From Rhizoclosmatium globosum (Eukaryota > Chytridiomycota > Chytridiomycetes > Chytridiales > Chytriomycetaceae), in NCBI GenBank assembly GCA_002104985.1, contig MCGO01000025.1, positions 310,001-374,000 on the forward strand: a stretch of DNA of 64,000 nucleotides, written 5' to 3'. This document shows positions 10,481 to 21,903 of the stretch, one piece after another. The notes under the pieces are model-generated. The model made no database searches, was not told the DNA's origin, and saw only the letters and a list, made by a program, of their open reading frames with translations. The position numbers and the translations under genes were made by a program. The number at the start of each line of letters is the position of its first letter. Within the stretch, counting starts at the first letter, position 1.

Positions 10481-11284
10481 TTAACTTCCGGAAGCACATC
10501 CGCGGCACCTATTACAGCAGAGTTAGTTGAGCCTGTGGTAACAGTTCTGTCATGGAAACACAGAAGTGGATTCATGCATATTTTTCGCCAACTTTTCCAC
10601 AATTTGCCGGAAGATATCGAGCTCCGCTCACTGCATAATGCGCTTCATGAGAGATTGTTCGCATTACTCAAATTTCAGTAGCCATCCTGAAGGAATCGCA
10701 CTGGAGTACTCACAACATATTTGCTACGCACTCACTATTCAAAATAACTTACCCACAATGAAGACACTCAATGATTTTCTCTTCATCCAGTTTCCCTTTT
10801 GGGACACGACAGACACAAGTCGTACCAAAGTTAGTGTCTCTAGGTTGAATACAACGCAGACAGCACAACTTTTCGTAACCCGTCTTTCTCCATTTCGCAA
10901 TCAAGTTTTCGTCGGCATGACCATTTTTGACGCAGTAGTCGTAGAGTTCTTTTGAGATTGCGTGACGCTTGTAGTACATTTCAAAGAGGTATCTTGAGCG
11001 TTGGTGGTGGATTCTGAAGATTGGCCATGATGTCTCAACCTTTCTCTTTCCTTCATGAGTCTCGTTTTCAGCTGTATAGCAAGCAGGTAAGGAATCAGTT
11101 AGCTTATGAGGTAGGAAAGGGAGGGTAAGGTGGGAGCAAGAGAGTGGCAGTTCAACTGCGCACTTCCTTTGCCACAAGTGTATTTCGCACCTTCTCGCAT
11201 CTGGCGCGTCAAGTCTTCCAGCGTTGGTTCAATCAGGTCCCAGCCATCTGGCGGCGGCTTTCGTCCTCGTTTCACTTTTGGCAT
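10481..11284 (-). CDS. BUD31: Splicing factor BUD31 (G10 protein)
   Basis: Core spliceosome component, 146 residues (human form 144). Exons are 11284-11191, 11071-10753 and 10508-10481; introns are 119 and 244 nt. The protein starts [20 protein letters not shown] and continues with [21 protein letters not shown] and the Cys-rich zinc region [20 protein letters not shown]. The 28-nt last exon, after the long intron, supplies the invariant C-terminal CRGC (CRGCASGS, then stop). Nearer acceptors would end the protein without these cysteines, so the distant exon is chosen. The gene is head-to-head with PRP18, with 48 bp between the two ATGs, so a shared promoter for two splicing genes is likely. 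Confidence 0.92.
11154..11162 (+). promoter_or_regulatory. AACTGCGCA element in BUD31 intron 1
   Basis: Exact copy of a 9-mer that recurs in this window far more often than expected. It lies inside the first intron of BUD31, reads AACTGCGCA on the plus strand and is preceded by TTC. Whether it binds a factor is unknown. Confidence 0.35.
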
Positions 11285-11332
11285 TTGGTTTTAAGTTTCT
11301 TTTTCATTGTTCAAAAAAGACGGTAGAACAAA

Positions 11333-12445
11333 ATGGACATTCTCAAACAAGAGATCGAACGCAAACGGAAAGAGGCCTTGGACGCGGCGCCGAGTGGTCG
11401 CAGCAAATACCTGAAAAGAGGCGAGGTCGAAAAACTGAACAACTCCAACTTCAACTTCAACTCAAAGAAACAACTGGAGCTGGAGCAACTGCAAAAGGAT
11501 AACTCAACAAGGACTTCAACGGCTGCAAATCAGTCTTCGGCGGCAGCAATCGTTCCAAGTGCTGATGCCCTGGCGGCGGAAGACTCGGCTCCGCGCATCC
11601 CAGAAGCTGACTTGTGTGCGAGGTTTAGGGCGAGGGGCGTGCCCATTCGTCTCTTTGCCGAAGAGTACCACCAACGAGTACAGCGACTAAAAGACTTGGA
11701 ATCAACGGAAGAACGGTACTGTGCTGAATTGCTGGCTGTCTGAACGTTTGTGTGCTGACATACACTCTCCTTGCGTAGTTCGGAAGGACAACTCAACGAC
11801 TTCAAACAACTGCTGGCAAAAGCCGACTCCCGCCTCGCCCAGGATCTTTTGGAAAAGCAAGCAGACGGTCTTGAAAATAAGGAGGAGGTCAAGAAACGGG
11901 AACTGGAAGCTGAGCTCGAAAAGGTGGACACTCGCGCAATTGGCCTCAAACTACTCGACAAGGATCCTGAAAAGACGCGGTATCTGATTGGAATCTACTT
12001 CAAAAAGCTGCTCTTGATTTGGGAACGAACACTGAATGAAAGAGATGATGCTGAAAAACGATCCACTCAGGGAAGACTGGCTCTTGCAACGCGTGCTCAA
12101 AGTGCCGAATATATGAAGCCATTTTTCATTCAACTCAAACGTGGAACTATTGAATCGGATGTATTGGCGCGCGTCACGGAAATTTGTATGCACATGCAAG
12201 ATCGTGAATATTTGAAAGCCAATGATGCATACCTTCGTCTGTCCATTGGAAATGCTCCTTGGCCTATTGGTGTGACCATGGTTGGTATCCACGAACGTTC
12301 TGGGCGTGAAAAGATTTCATCCAGTCAGATTGCACATGGTTTGAACGACGAAACGCAACGCAAATGGATTCAGTCAATCAAACGAATGATGACTTTTGCT
12401 CAAAGCAAATACCCTCCAGATGATTTGGGGAAATCAATTGGATAA
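11333..12445 (+). CDS. PRP18: Pre-mRNA splicing factor PRP18
   Basis: Second-step splicing factor, 349 residues (human PRPF18 342). Exons are 11333-11715 and 11779-12445 with a 63-nt intron. The N-terminus MDILKQEIERKRKEAL and SKYLKRGEVEK match the family start. The PSF/SFM motif follows (IPEADLCARFRARGVPIRLF). The C-terminal Prp18 domain contains YLIGIYFKKLLLIWERTL, MKPFFIQLKRG, the conserved loop YLRLSIGNAPWPIGVTMVGI and ETQRKWIQSIKRMMTFAQ. In budding yeast it works with Slu7 to dock the 3' splice site. It is divergent from BUD31. Confidence 0.95.
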
Positions 12446-12508
12446 TTACTATTATTTTATGAAGCGAAATCGAAGGAAAGGAAATCGCCAAATAAAAGAA
12501 AAGTAGTT

Positions 12509-13549
12509 TCAATGAGGAGAAGCGGAATCTTGTTTTTTCCGTACAGATTCTCCCTTCATGGGCATTGGCGGTGAATCTAACGATAAAACATTCAAACCTT
12601 CAATTGACGCTTCCATATGTTTTCGACTTTCAGCAATACTTCTCTTCAGCTCGTCAGTACTCATAACACGACCTCCTTCTTGCTCGTCCTTGACGTCGTT
12701 TGCATGTAAGGCAATTTTCATTGCGAACAATATCATCGCGAGCAATCCCATCAGACCCATGGATACCAGAAGAAGGAAGTCGAGCATAAATACGGCAAAA
12801 CTTATGTAGAAACCAAACGCAATGTAACTTGTTCCAATGGCAACCATGCCATATTTGGCAATAATGATAAATTTTCGATCTGTCGTAGTGGCAGCATACA
12901 GGCTATCCCTAATGTACTTGTAGAAAATAGAAAGGAGTAACGTGTCGAGTGTGAGAACAAGTGCGGCACTGAGAGCACACATGCAGACAGTGGCCAATTC
13001 CAGTTGATGCTCCGTTGTCTCCGATGAAAGATAAGTCAACTTCAATGCTGCTTCTATAGCGTTTGGAATAGCTTGTCCCAATATTATGATTGGAGCAGTC
13101 CAAGTGGCTGTTTGTAGAAAAGGAAACCAGTGAGGAAATACGCGTATTCCCAGTTGGCCTGCGCGTTTATAGCAATAGTAAATATATGAAGCCTCTCCTG
13201 TGGACAAGAACACGAGCTTGATGGATGTCAATATGTTGTACTGTGCAGGGGCATCCACAAGTTCCTCTCCAGTGGGCAATTGATAGGTTTCCGCTTCAAT
13301 AGCAAATACGATAGTTATTGAAAATATAAGAATCAAAAGTGAGACGTTGAATGGAGTGGCTATGCTCTGGAACGTCAGTGGCTTTCCCCTCCGTCCCGAT
13401 AAAATGAAGAAGACGAGTATAACAAGCATAAGAATGCATGCTGCCATTAAGAATCGATACATTGTGACATAGAGAGGGTATATGTCTTCCGGGAGAGCCT
13501 TCGAATTTTGCATTGTTCTCTCGAACAATGAGCTGGGCGGAGATTCCAT
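12509..13549 (-). CDS. Seven-helix membrane protein, same family as the tandem array
   Basis: 346 residues, no introns. Seven hydrophobic segments span about residues 28-285. Family landmarks: IATPFNVSLLILIFS (helix 2), GEASYIYYCYKRAG (end of helix 3), LDTLLLSIFYKYIRDS (end of helix 5), DRKFIIIAKYGMVAIG (into helix 6) and LLAMILFAMKIALH (end of helix 7). Basic residues in these loops predict an outside N-terminus and cytosolic tail. The tail of about 65 residues is charged and ends in KKQDSASPH. It is divergent from the Zn2Cys6 gene, with 77 bp between starts. It is more distant from the tandem members than they are from each other. Confidence 0.78.
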   Translation of the reverse strand: MESPPSSLFERTMQNSKALPEDIYPLYVTMYRFLMAACILMLVILVFFILSGRRGKPLTFQSIATPFNVSLLILIFSITIVFAIEAETYQLPTGEELVDAPAQYNILTSIKLVFLSTGEASYIYYCYKRAGQLGIRVFPHWFPFLQTATWTAPIIILGQAIPNAIEAALKLTYLSSETTEHQLELATVCMCALSAALVLTLDTLLLSIFYKYIRDSLYAATTTDRKFIIIAKYGMVAIGTSYIAFGFYISFAVFMLDFLLLVSMGLMGLLAMILFAMKIALHANDVKDEQEGGRVMSTDELKRSIAESRKHMEASIEGLNVLSLDSPPMPMKGESVRKKQDSASPH

Positions 13550-13626
13550 ATTCGCTTTACTAATTACAGAAATTAATTAAAAAGGAAAGATGAAAGAGAT
13601 TGGAAAAAATCAGACAGAATTCAACA

Positions 13627-16600
13627 ATGTATGCCTCATCTGGTACAATGTCCCCCAAGCGGCGGCGGATGGACACTTACGAAACAAGCCAAGGCAGCGG
13701 AAGCGGCAGTGCAAATGGCTGGGGCTTTCCTACATCCGCATTCTCATTCGCCGCAGCATCCGAAGCATCCGAGTTTGGTGGCGCCGACTTTGACGACGAC
13801 GACATTGATGACGAATCGGCAAAGTCAGCTGCGGCGTTGAATCCCGGAATCCTCGGATCGGCCACGATGAACGGCGCAGGCTTTGCATCTACTCCGTCTG
13901 TGTCTGTGTCTGCATCTGCGTCTGCGTCTGCGGCAAGTTTGAACGGAGGCGGAAGCGGATCGCAGCGGAAGCGGATCTCGCGGGCGTGTGATCCATGTCG
14001 GCGAAAGCGGGCAAAGTGTTCTGGTGAAGCGCCGTGTAGTTTGTGTGTGAACAAGCCGCATTTGTGTGTTTATGTGAGTGTGTTGGTGGTTTTGGTGGTT
14101 TGACGGTTTGCTAACTTGGACTACAGGCGCCTCTCGTACGAAGCAAGAAGGAGGCTGATCAAGGAGGCGATGATCATATGCAGCAACAGCAGCAGCAGCA
14201 GCAGCCGTCTCATACTTCAGGTGGTGGAATGTCTCGGCTGGATCACATTGAAAACAGATTGGCCTCAATGGAACGCATGCTCAACCGAATGCTTCCACTG
14301 CTCGAACAATCCGTATCAAATGCATCTAGTTCGCAGCAGCCTCAGTTTCAGCCTCAGTCCCGTCTTCCCCTTCCCTCTCACTCTCAAAACACCACCTTTG
14401 TTTCACAACCAAACTCTTTCAATGGCACCGCCCCGCATCGCAATCAATCCACGAGTAATCTTTCAGCTGCATTGAATGAACACAAACCTCCCTTGAACGC
14501 GGCAGACGGAAACAATTCATCACTCTACAAAACAGGAGGCTTCCTCATCAACACTGAAGAGACGGCAATGACGTTTTGGGGAAGCACGAGTGCCCTAGGT
14601 GGTACTAGCAATAATGCTCATTTGTATAAAGCCATCCCTCGCTTTATCAACGGGATTCTCATGGTACACATCCCTGCACGAACTCACGAAGAAGAACAAC
14701 GAGAATCTGCAAAGAATACTCCATCTGGTTCAGTCGGTTCTGGTTCATACGGTAGTGATCGATTCTCAACGTCTTTGGAGGACCGCTTGAATGCAACAAA
14801 GGACAAAGTTGGATCCATCAACTCCCTTGTTTCTGACACTATGGAGATGCAAGACTTGATTCCTCTCCCTGATGAGTTAATTGACCATTTATTGAAGAAT
14901 TATTGGGAACAGTTCCACGTGAGTCGCTTCTTTTCATAAAACCTAAACCAACGTTTGTTCATAGCCCCAATTCCCACTTCTTGACAAACAATGGTTCGAC
15001 GTGCAACTTCAAAAACTGCGCACCCTTCAATTATTCAGTGTTGAACGACACTGGCGATTCATGCTTCTCCTCACATCTCTCATTGCATTGATGGTCAACT
15101 TCACACCTTCTCTCTCAGATTGGCAAACCAAAGACCACAACTCCATGACAGACACAGATTCTTCTCCTCATACGCCCGAAAGCGCTCGTCGTGATGATGG
15201 CTTAAATCACGAAACAATCCTTAAGCACTTGCTTGAGAAATACAAGAAGATCTTTTTCGATCATTACGAGATTGCCGATGTGGTTATGATTCAGTCTCTG
15301 CTATTTATGGTTCTTATGGGTGGTTGTGCGCGAGGGGCGAGGTTTACCGGCACTTGGGGATACATGGGAATCGCTGTAAGAATGGCGCAGGAATTGGGAC
15401 TACATCGAAGTATCAAGGAGCTTGGTGTACAGCATCGAACTTTCGATAGAGAGTCAATTGCGATTCGTAATCGCACTTGGCATTGTTGCATGATTATGGA
15501 GACGTACACATGGTTTGTGCTTTTTTTATTCTCCTCTGAAGGTTGACTGACTCCATTATTTCAGTATTTGGACGGGAAGACCTCTCGCCGTGCAAGAAAG
15601 CGACTGGGATGCGGAGTATCCAGATGGCGACAGTCCTGAAATGGTTACATTTCGGCACCACATTGACTTGGCCATCATCATTCGTAAAATCTTGCGATTT
15701 GCTAACCGAGCACAACCAACCGACGTGGAACTTTTCGCCTCTCGCGTTCACGCGCGGCTGGAAGAGTGGTGGAACGCATTAGACGATGACTGGCGAGCCC
15801 TTCAATTCACAGACCGCTGGAACTCAAAAGCCCTCATGGCGCTCATGTTCCATTCAGCCACCATCCTTTTCCATCGAATCACATATTGCCGAATCGACCA
15901 ACCCGCTTGTCTCGCATCCGCGAAAGCAATCACAACCCTCGTCTCCCGATTCCAACACCCTCCAAACCCGAACGAATGCATCGTCTTGTTCCCGTCATTC
16001 ACATACTGCGCAATGATGGCATGCACAGTCCACATTTCACAAATGCTCGCCTCATCAACGAACGGGGACGCCCGCCGATTTGTGGATGCAGTCAACAGCT
16101 TACAGATCATCATGAACATGTTTGATGTCCTCCGAAGCGTGTTTATCGTCGCAGAGCGGTGTTGGAAGACTGTGCTTGATTTCTTGACTGCAAAAGGAAT
16201 CAAACTGGACGAACTTATGAAAGCAGCCAAAAAGAGTGCGGAAGGAATGAACGGGGCAGGAGAAGACGGCGGCGACGGAACAGCAGAGACACCGAAAGTT
16301 GCGGGACAGCAGATGACTCCCTTGACGAAAGGTGTTGATAGTATGGAGATTTCGTGGTCTCAGAGTTTTATGGATGCGTCAGCGTCTAAAGGTGCTACGT
16401 TGACGAACCCTCAACGAATCCAGTTGCAGCAATTAGGAGCTTCAAGTGCAATGGCTGCAAACAACCCAACAGGTGGTATGAGTGGAAGTGAGATGGGACT
16501 TTGGGACGGATTGTCACTGTTTGATTTGGCAGGACTTGGTGGATTAGGGGGACTTATGGATGCAGACTATTCCATGTTTCAACAGGCGTTACCATCTCAA

Positions 16601-16867
16601 CCGCAATTCCAGAATCAGTTTATTCAACAGCAACAGCAGCGACAATCTATTTCACAGCAGTCAACACTTTCGCAACAGGCTGTTGTTGCTACACCTGCAA
16701 CTCCGTTGCAACAATTAGCCGATATATCAGCCTCAATGTCGTTCCAACAATCAATCTCACCTGCTCAAATTTCTCCACCTTCTGTCCGACGACCAACGAA
16801 TGTAACTTCGTCTTCTCCCCCGAAAGCGTTGGGTGGTGCGCGATTGGGTTTCCAATGGCAGAAATGA
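13627..16867 (+). CDS. Zn2Cys6 transcription factor with fungal-specific regulatory domain
   Basis: Predicted 1029-residue regulator. Exons are 13627-14073, 14127-14918, 14965-15512 and 15565-16867. A low-complexity Ala/Ser region is followed by the binuclear zinc cluster CDPCRRKRAKCSGEAPC plus SLCVNKPHLC (about residues 120-147), spacing C2-C6-C5-C2-C6-C. A Gln run and a coiled-coil-like stretch (RLDHIENRLASMERMLNRML) come next, as in dimeric Gal4-type factors. The middle-homology domain begins near LIDHLLKNYWEQFHPQFPLL and includes GYMGIAVRMAQELGLHRS and TGRPLAVQESDWDAEYP. The tail is Gln/Ser-rich and may activate transcription. Target genes are unknown. The nearest ATG in frame is 13627. 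Confidence 0.9.
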
Positions 16868-17010
16868 TATTTTATTAGAGTATTTTTGTAACAACTTTAA
16901 AACACTTGCGCAACTTAATTCAACCTGGAGGATATTCATTCTACCACCTCTCCCAAGGGGGTTTGTCTTGCAACACATGATTTTGTAAACGAACATATAT
17001 ATATTCCATT

Positions 17011-19588
17011 TTATTTTCTGTAAGTCGTTGACTTCCCCTTTGACGCTTTAGGACCCTTGGCAACCCCAACATTCTTGACATCTGAAGTAGGTTCCGAGTA
17101 AGGATTAAACACCTTCTCCTTACTCTTCCCCTTTTCAGCCTTTTCGTCCGCCCCAATCAGCGGTAATACTTCCTCTGCACTTGGGTACACATAGGCTCCA
17201 CCTGGTAACGCTGGGATCGTGGCTTCCTTCTTCTCCTTCTGCACAGACTCGTCAAAGACTTTGGCGGCTTTTAAGGCGGCAGAGACGTTTGCTGGTGCTG
17301 AGTGTGATTTTTGAGCAGCTTTTCCAACGGGGACTAAGGTTTCCATGGTAACCTTTTTGATGGGTGGTGGTGCTGAAAGCATTGGTTTCTTGAGTTTCGG
17401 TTGATCATCATCGTCGCCGTCTTCAGGCGCCCCGCGTTTCTTTGCGAATGAAGGTGGAACGAGGAAAAGAGAGGCGCGGATCTTTTCGGCTTCAGCTTTT
17501 GCAGTGCACTCAACGCCGGGGCGAGGAATCATGAATGATCCGAGGCTTAAGCTGGAGGGTTTGGATTTCACGATAATGTTTGTTTTCACTTTGTTGAGTT
17601 TGAAGGTTCCCTTGACTGGTGAAGGCATTGATACAGAGCGAAGTGCAGTGACAGATTTCTTTGGAGTGGACGTAGAGTTGGCTCCAGCATCGACATCCGT
17701 GCCATCAAAGCGAGTGTGAGCAGCCGCAGCCACGGTTGAGTCAACCTTTTTGTTACCACTCAGTTCAGCAATCACCTTCAAAGCCTCCTCCTCTTTTCCC
17801 TTCAGATTCTCCAACTCACTCACACGAGTCTTTTCAATCAGCAACAATACATCTTGGGCATATACTTTCAACAAGTTTGGCATCATTGGGTGACAACAGG
17901 CAGTAAGCGACTTCATATCCGTTGGCATTTCGGAGGCAATCGATACAAGCATAGGAGATGGAGTCACATAACGCACAGATTCATCTTCAATACGCGCTGT
18001 TCGGTCTCTCCACGCGTGCAATGCCTTGTAAACGGCAAGTTGGAGAGGAGTGAGAGCAAGAGCAGATTTTCGAAGATGCGAAGCCCATCCATTTGGTCCT
18101 TCACCTTCTTCTGCATCATAAACTTCTTTTTGATACAAGTTCAACGAAGTACGGGCGCTTCGCTCCAAGACAACGCGAAGGGGTTGCTTTGTGTCCAAGT
18201 CCTTTTCCAAAATATCATTTCGCATACGATCGTAAATGTAGAGAAGGTAGTGTGTGTCGATACGTGCGTATTTCATCATTTCTTTTGGAATTGGCCTGTG
18301 GGCAAGTTTTGTTAATGGAGTCCTTACAAAACGTTGTACAACTAGTTACCTCACTCTCCAGTCAGCAAGCTGGTACTTTTTGTTTGTCTCAACTCCACAG
18401 TAATACTTCAAGAGAAAAGCCAATCCATGGGCTTCCAGTTCCAACACTTTGGACGCGTGATATGTATCAAAGAGACCGACAACGTAGCAACCAAAGTCTC
18501 TTTGAAGCCAGACCATATCCATTTCGGCACCATGAAATAATTTCACAATCTTTGGATTTGAGAGCACTTTGTTAAGTTGGGGAATATGAGCCCGAAGAAC
18601 AAGGGCATCAATGATGTAGTCTTCCTTGCGAGTTGAAAGCTGGATGAGACAGGTGAATCCTTGGAAAGTTCTGTAGTCATGATGCTATAATAGAAATAAA
18701 TTAGTCAATTGTCAAGATAGTCGTCCCCTGTTTCTCCAACAAGTTCCCTTCATATTCTCTGACACAGAAACTGAATATTTACCTCCAAATCAATAGCGAT
18801 TTCATCCACGCCTTCGAGGATAGAGAGCATTTCTTCAAATTGCTTTGGAGTATCGACAAAGTGGAAAGGCGTTTCTTCGAGAGAACCGTACATGATTTCG
18901 GGTCTGAAGGTGAGTACTTTTGCAGGGTATTCAATGTTATTGATTTCATATTCGTATGGATGGGCGGTTGTAGTCTTTTCCAGAGGAATGATGGCGTTAT
19001 GTTTTTCCTTCAGTTTGGTAGTTGCCTTGAATGTGGAGTTGGACGAGTTGTCAATGATATCCGTGAAGGCGAGTTGAGGACGCAAAACGCCGCGTTGAAT
19101 TGTAGTAGCGGTAGAGATGACAGGGGAAGCAGAGGCGGCAGGAACGAGGGGAGACTGAGCATCCAACTTCTTTGAGCGGGCCTTTGCATTCGCGGATCTG
19201 ACGCGATCGAGCCACGAATCGGCCTATTTAATTGATAGTTCTTTTAGAGTAACGAAAGAGAGAGAAAGAGAGAGCGAGAAACCTGTTCAAGCAGGGCATC
19301 GACAACTTCGACGGCATCGCCAAATCTGTTTTCAATGTCGTCGACGGAGGCAAAGGCGGCGGGCGTTGAAGTCGATGGCGCGGCACTTCGCAACGACCGA
19401 TTGACCAGCGACAGAAGCTTCGCCGCCGCCGATCCAACTGCCGCCGCCGCCGAAGGTGACGCCGTCACGTGGAAGGCCGCCTCCTTCGATGCCAGGAACG
19501 TGCTCTGGACAACGAGGTCGGACACGGTCGCGAGCGTTGTTGCGTGTCTTGCTTCTCCTTCTCTTTCTCCTAAAAGAGGTAGAGACAT
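17011..19588 (-). CDS. RRP6: Nuclear exosome 3'-5' exoribonuclease RRP6 (EXOSC10)
   Basis: DEDD-Y exonuclease of the nuclear exosome, 788 residues. Exons are 19588-19283, 19223-18783, 18684-18350 and 18295-17011, with introns of 59, 98 and 54 nt. The N-terminal PMC2NT-like region (residues ~1-100) binds the Rrp47 cofactor in relatives. Catalytic motifs are present: EIAIDLE (Exo I), [10 protein letters not shown] (Exo II) and [11 protein letters not shown] (Exo III, with the Tyr). The HRDC domain follows ([17 protein letters not shown] to VLLLIEKT). The C-terminal tail is basic and Lys/Pro/Ser-rich. It degrades and trims snoRNA, rRNA spacers and aberrant transcripts. It lies 44 bp downstream of the last seven-helix gene on the same strand. 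Confidence 0.95.
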
Positions 19589-19632
19589 TTGTTGTTTGTT
19601 CTTCACAAAAAGAAAAAAGAAAGAGACCAGCA

Positions 19633-20607
19633 TCACACTCCCAATCCCCTTTTTAGAGTCCCCACTGTTGCCGTGCTTGTCCGCATTCCTTCTCCCGCTT
19701 TCGATTCAACTGATGCACGTCCTTGCTTAGTTATGCGAATTTCAAGTATCTTCCGCTCCTCCTCCTCCTGCTGAAATAGCAATACCTTCATCCGCAGCAA
19801 CAATATCAGCATGGATCCAACAAGAAGTTGACTAATCGTATAAAAGGCGAGAACAGTGAACACCAAATAGATCCCATAGCAGAACAGCATTGATAGTGAC
19901 AGTGAAATGGCTCCAATACCATATCGAGCCACAATTACAAGTTTCTCATCTGTTACAATATCAGAGTCGATGACTTTGGTTTTTTTCATAAACTTGATGA
20001 ATGCTGTCAACAAAATCAGGTCAAATATGACAACAACTAATCCTGAAAATCCAGTCAACAAGTCGTTGGCGTCCAAATATGGCTTTGTATAAAAGTCTAG
20101 GTGATTTCTTGACTTCATATAACACAAGACAATTGATGGAAACGCCTGAACTAATACAAGAGGTGGAACAATGATGATGGACTTTGCTACCCATTCTCCA
20201 AAGCGTGGAAACACATGTCTAACCACAAATATTCCTCTTTTCCACGCGTAATACACGTACGATGACTCGGAAAACGCAAGAAACACACTAATCAGTGCAT
20301 TATTCACATCAAAACTCAATCCCGAAGGATACATTTTGATCGCCGATGTCAAGTAATACCCCGTGAGTGATAGTGCCATGACTGCAAGAGCATTATTTAG
20401 CGGCGTGAAAGTGACTGCGATGATAGATTTTGATGATTCTGGTTGTGAACTTATCTCTCCGTTGGTCATGGATCGTTTAGGTATCTCTTGTGCGGCAATA
20501 AACCACAGCAGATAGAGAAAACCAGCAAAAGACAATATGGACGCAATACTCAAAGGAATAACGGAGTTGAGTGAGGCGGAATAGGAATTCAGTACTGTTT
20601 CGTTCAT
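19633..20607 (-). CDS. Seven-helix membrane protein, tandem array member 8
   Basis: 324 residues, one exon; last gene of the minus-strand array. Predicted glycosylation site at MNET. Landmarks: LYLLWFIAAQEIPKR (end of helix 1), FTPLNNALAVMALSLTGYY (helix 2), SESSYVYYAWKRGIFVVRH (end of helix 3), FDLILLTAFIKFMKK (end of helix 5), DEKLVIVARYGIGAI (into helix 6) and LLRMKVLLFQQEEEE (end of helix 7). The cytosolic tail is acidic then basic, with ITKQGRASVES, an R-x-S site. Positive loops predict N-out/C-in. No family name is recognised. Its stop is 44 bp from the RRP6 ATG, leaving little room for a separate promoter. Confidence 0.8.
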   Translation of the reverse strand: MNETVLNSYSASLNSVIPLSIASILSFAGFLYLLWFIAAQEIPKRSMTNGEISSQPESSKSIIAVTFTPLNNALAVMALSLTGYYLTSAIKMYPSGLSFDVNNALISVFLAFSESSYVYYAWKRGIFVVRHVFPRFGEWVAKSIIIVPPLVLVQAFPSIVLCYMKSRNHLDFYTKPYLDANDLLTGFSGLVVVIFDLILLTAFIKFMKKTKVIDSDIVTDEKLVIVARYGIGAISLSLSMLFCYGIYLVFTVLAFYTISQLLVGSMLILLLRMKVLLFQQEEEERKILEIRITKQGRASVESKAGEGMRTSTATVGTLKRGLGV

Positions 20608-20669
20608 TGTCGAATAACTTGAAGATTTACATCAGATGAAGAATTTCACATCAAATTTATTGGAAGATC

Positions 20670-20813
20670 ATGGATTTGTTTTCCAAATCATTAGATAGTA
20701 CCGAAAAAACAGAACTTGTGGACGATGATAAACCAAGTGAGATAGATGAATTTGAAGGACGTTACTCCGCAGTGCAAAACTTTGGTTCCGCGTCTTTGCC
20801 CTACACACCGTAG
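20670..20813 (+). CDS. Candidate 47-residue acidic microprotein
   Basis: Short ATG frame on the plus strand in the largest gap of the seven-helix array. It encodes an acidic, hydrophilic peptide starting MDLFSKSLDSTEK and ending GSASLPYTP. Its end vaguely recalls the SPYS segment of the tiny proteins near 60 kb, but that is too weak to claim homology. A GTAGGT at the stop codon could be a donor to an unseen exon. There is no other support and it may be chance. Confidence 0.25.
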   Translation: MDLFSKSLDSTEKTELVDDDKPSEIDEFEGRYSAVQNFGSASLPYTP

Positions 20814-20892
20814 GTACTTCAAATTTATTTGTATATTATGGATAATTATGCTATGTGAGAGAGAATAAGTGAGAGAGGAGAAGTGTGAAATT

Positions 20893-21903
20893 CTATTGGA
20901 TACTCAATCTCCCATTTCGTATTGGTGTTATGTACGAGGTCTTCGGCGAGCCTGCAACTGTACTGGGTCTTGAATCAACAGACTTTCTTTCCATTGATAT
21001 CTTGCCTCCTCCAAGTTTGGCAGAGATTCTGCTCTCCAATTGTTGCTTCTCTTCAAATTCAAACTGGAATAACCGAACCTTCATCCGCATCAGCCAAAAC
21101 AACATTGAACCAACCAGAAGCTGACTCAATGTATAAAATGCAAGCACTTTTGTAACTGTATATGCTCCGTATACGCACAACATGAGGAGAGACAACACAA
21201 TTGACCCAATACCATATCGAGAAACAATTGCAAGCTTTCCGTCAGCTTCAATTGTTGCACCCTCAAGACTTGCCTGTCGAACATACTTAATGAACGCTGT
21301 CAACAGCACCAAATCAAAGGCAATCACAATTGCACCAGCAAGTCCTGTTAGGTACAAATTTGCATTCAACAATGGCGCTTCGTTCAGATCACGCACCCAG
21401 ATTCTCATAAATCCTAGTACGAGAGTAGGAATCGCTTGAAGAAGAATCAAAATGGGGATGTAAATTATGGAAGAACCGATGTATTGTGCCAACCAGGGAA
21501 ATACCCGTTTTACAACGAAAATCCCACGTTTCCACGAGTAGTAAACATACGAAGCCTCCGAAAAGGCGAGAAAAATGCTTATAAAAGCGCGGTTTGCACA
21601 ATAACCTGGTCCATCAAAAGCTTTTTTCATCGCCGACGTAGAATAATATCCCGTCAGTGACAGTGCCATCACAGCCAAGGCGTTATTCAAGGGCGTAAAG
21701 ATTATTGCGATCATCGACTTTGTGTTCTGTTGCTGCGAAGTTTGCGACTCCAACGCATCAGAATCTAGGCGTTTGGGGATTTCATGAAACACTATGAACC
21801 ATACCAGGTAGATAAAGCTTAGAAACGACGCTCCACAGGCAAGACTAAGTGGAATAATAGAGGATAAAGTTTTGGCGTGCTCGTCGAGTGCGGCGTCTGA
21901 CAT
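20893..21903 (-). CDS. Seven-helix membrane protein, tandem array member 7
   Basis: 336 residues from the ATG at 21903; the frame is open 16 codons further but begins with TTG. Landmarks match its neighbours: VFHEIPKR after helix 1, FTPLNNALAVMALSLTGYY in helix 2, SEASYVYYSWKRGIFVVKR after helix 3, FDLVLLTAFIKYVRQA after helix 5, DGKLAIVSRYGIGSI before helix 6 and LMRMKVRLFQ after helix 7. The tail has SRISAKLGGGKISMERKSVDSR, with repeated K/R-x-S sites. Closest to members 6 and 8 by eye. Confidence 0.82.
   Translation of the reverse strand: MSDAALDEHAKTLSSIIPLSLACGASFLSFIYLVWFIVFHEIPKRLDSDALESQTSQQQNTKSMIAIIFTPLNNALAVMALSLTGYYSTSAMKKAFDGPGYCANRAFISIFLAFSEASYVYYSWKRGIFVVKRVFPWLAQYIGSSIIYIPILILLQAIPTLVLGFMRIWVRDLNEAPLLNANLYLTGLAGAIVIAFDLVLLTAFIKYVRQASLEGATIEADGKLAIVSRYGIGSIVLSLLMLCVYGAYTVTKVLAFYTLSQLLVGSMLFWLMRMKVRLFQFEFEEKQQLESRISAKLGGGKISMERKSVDSRPSTVAGSPKTSYITPIRNGRLSIQ

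Noticed and set aside
10664..10751. Short BUD31 3' exon using acceptors near 10701 or 10687
   Set aside because: They give tails without the invariant CRGC, which is found intact in a later exon.
13600..13626. Longer N-termini for several genes (for example at 13600, 8593, 21951, 28571, 53055)
   Set aside because: These frames open with TTG or GTG; the first ATG downstream also aligns better with paralogs.
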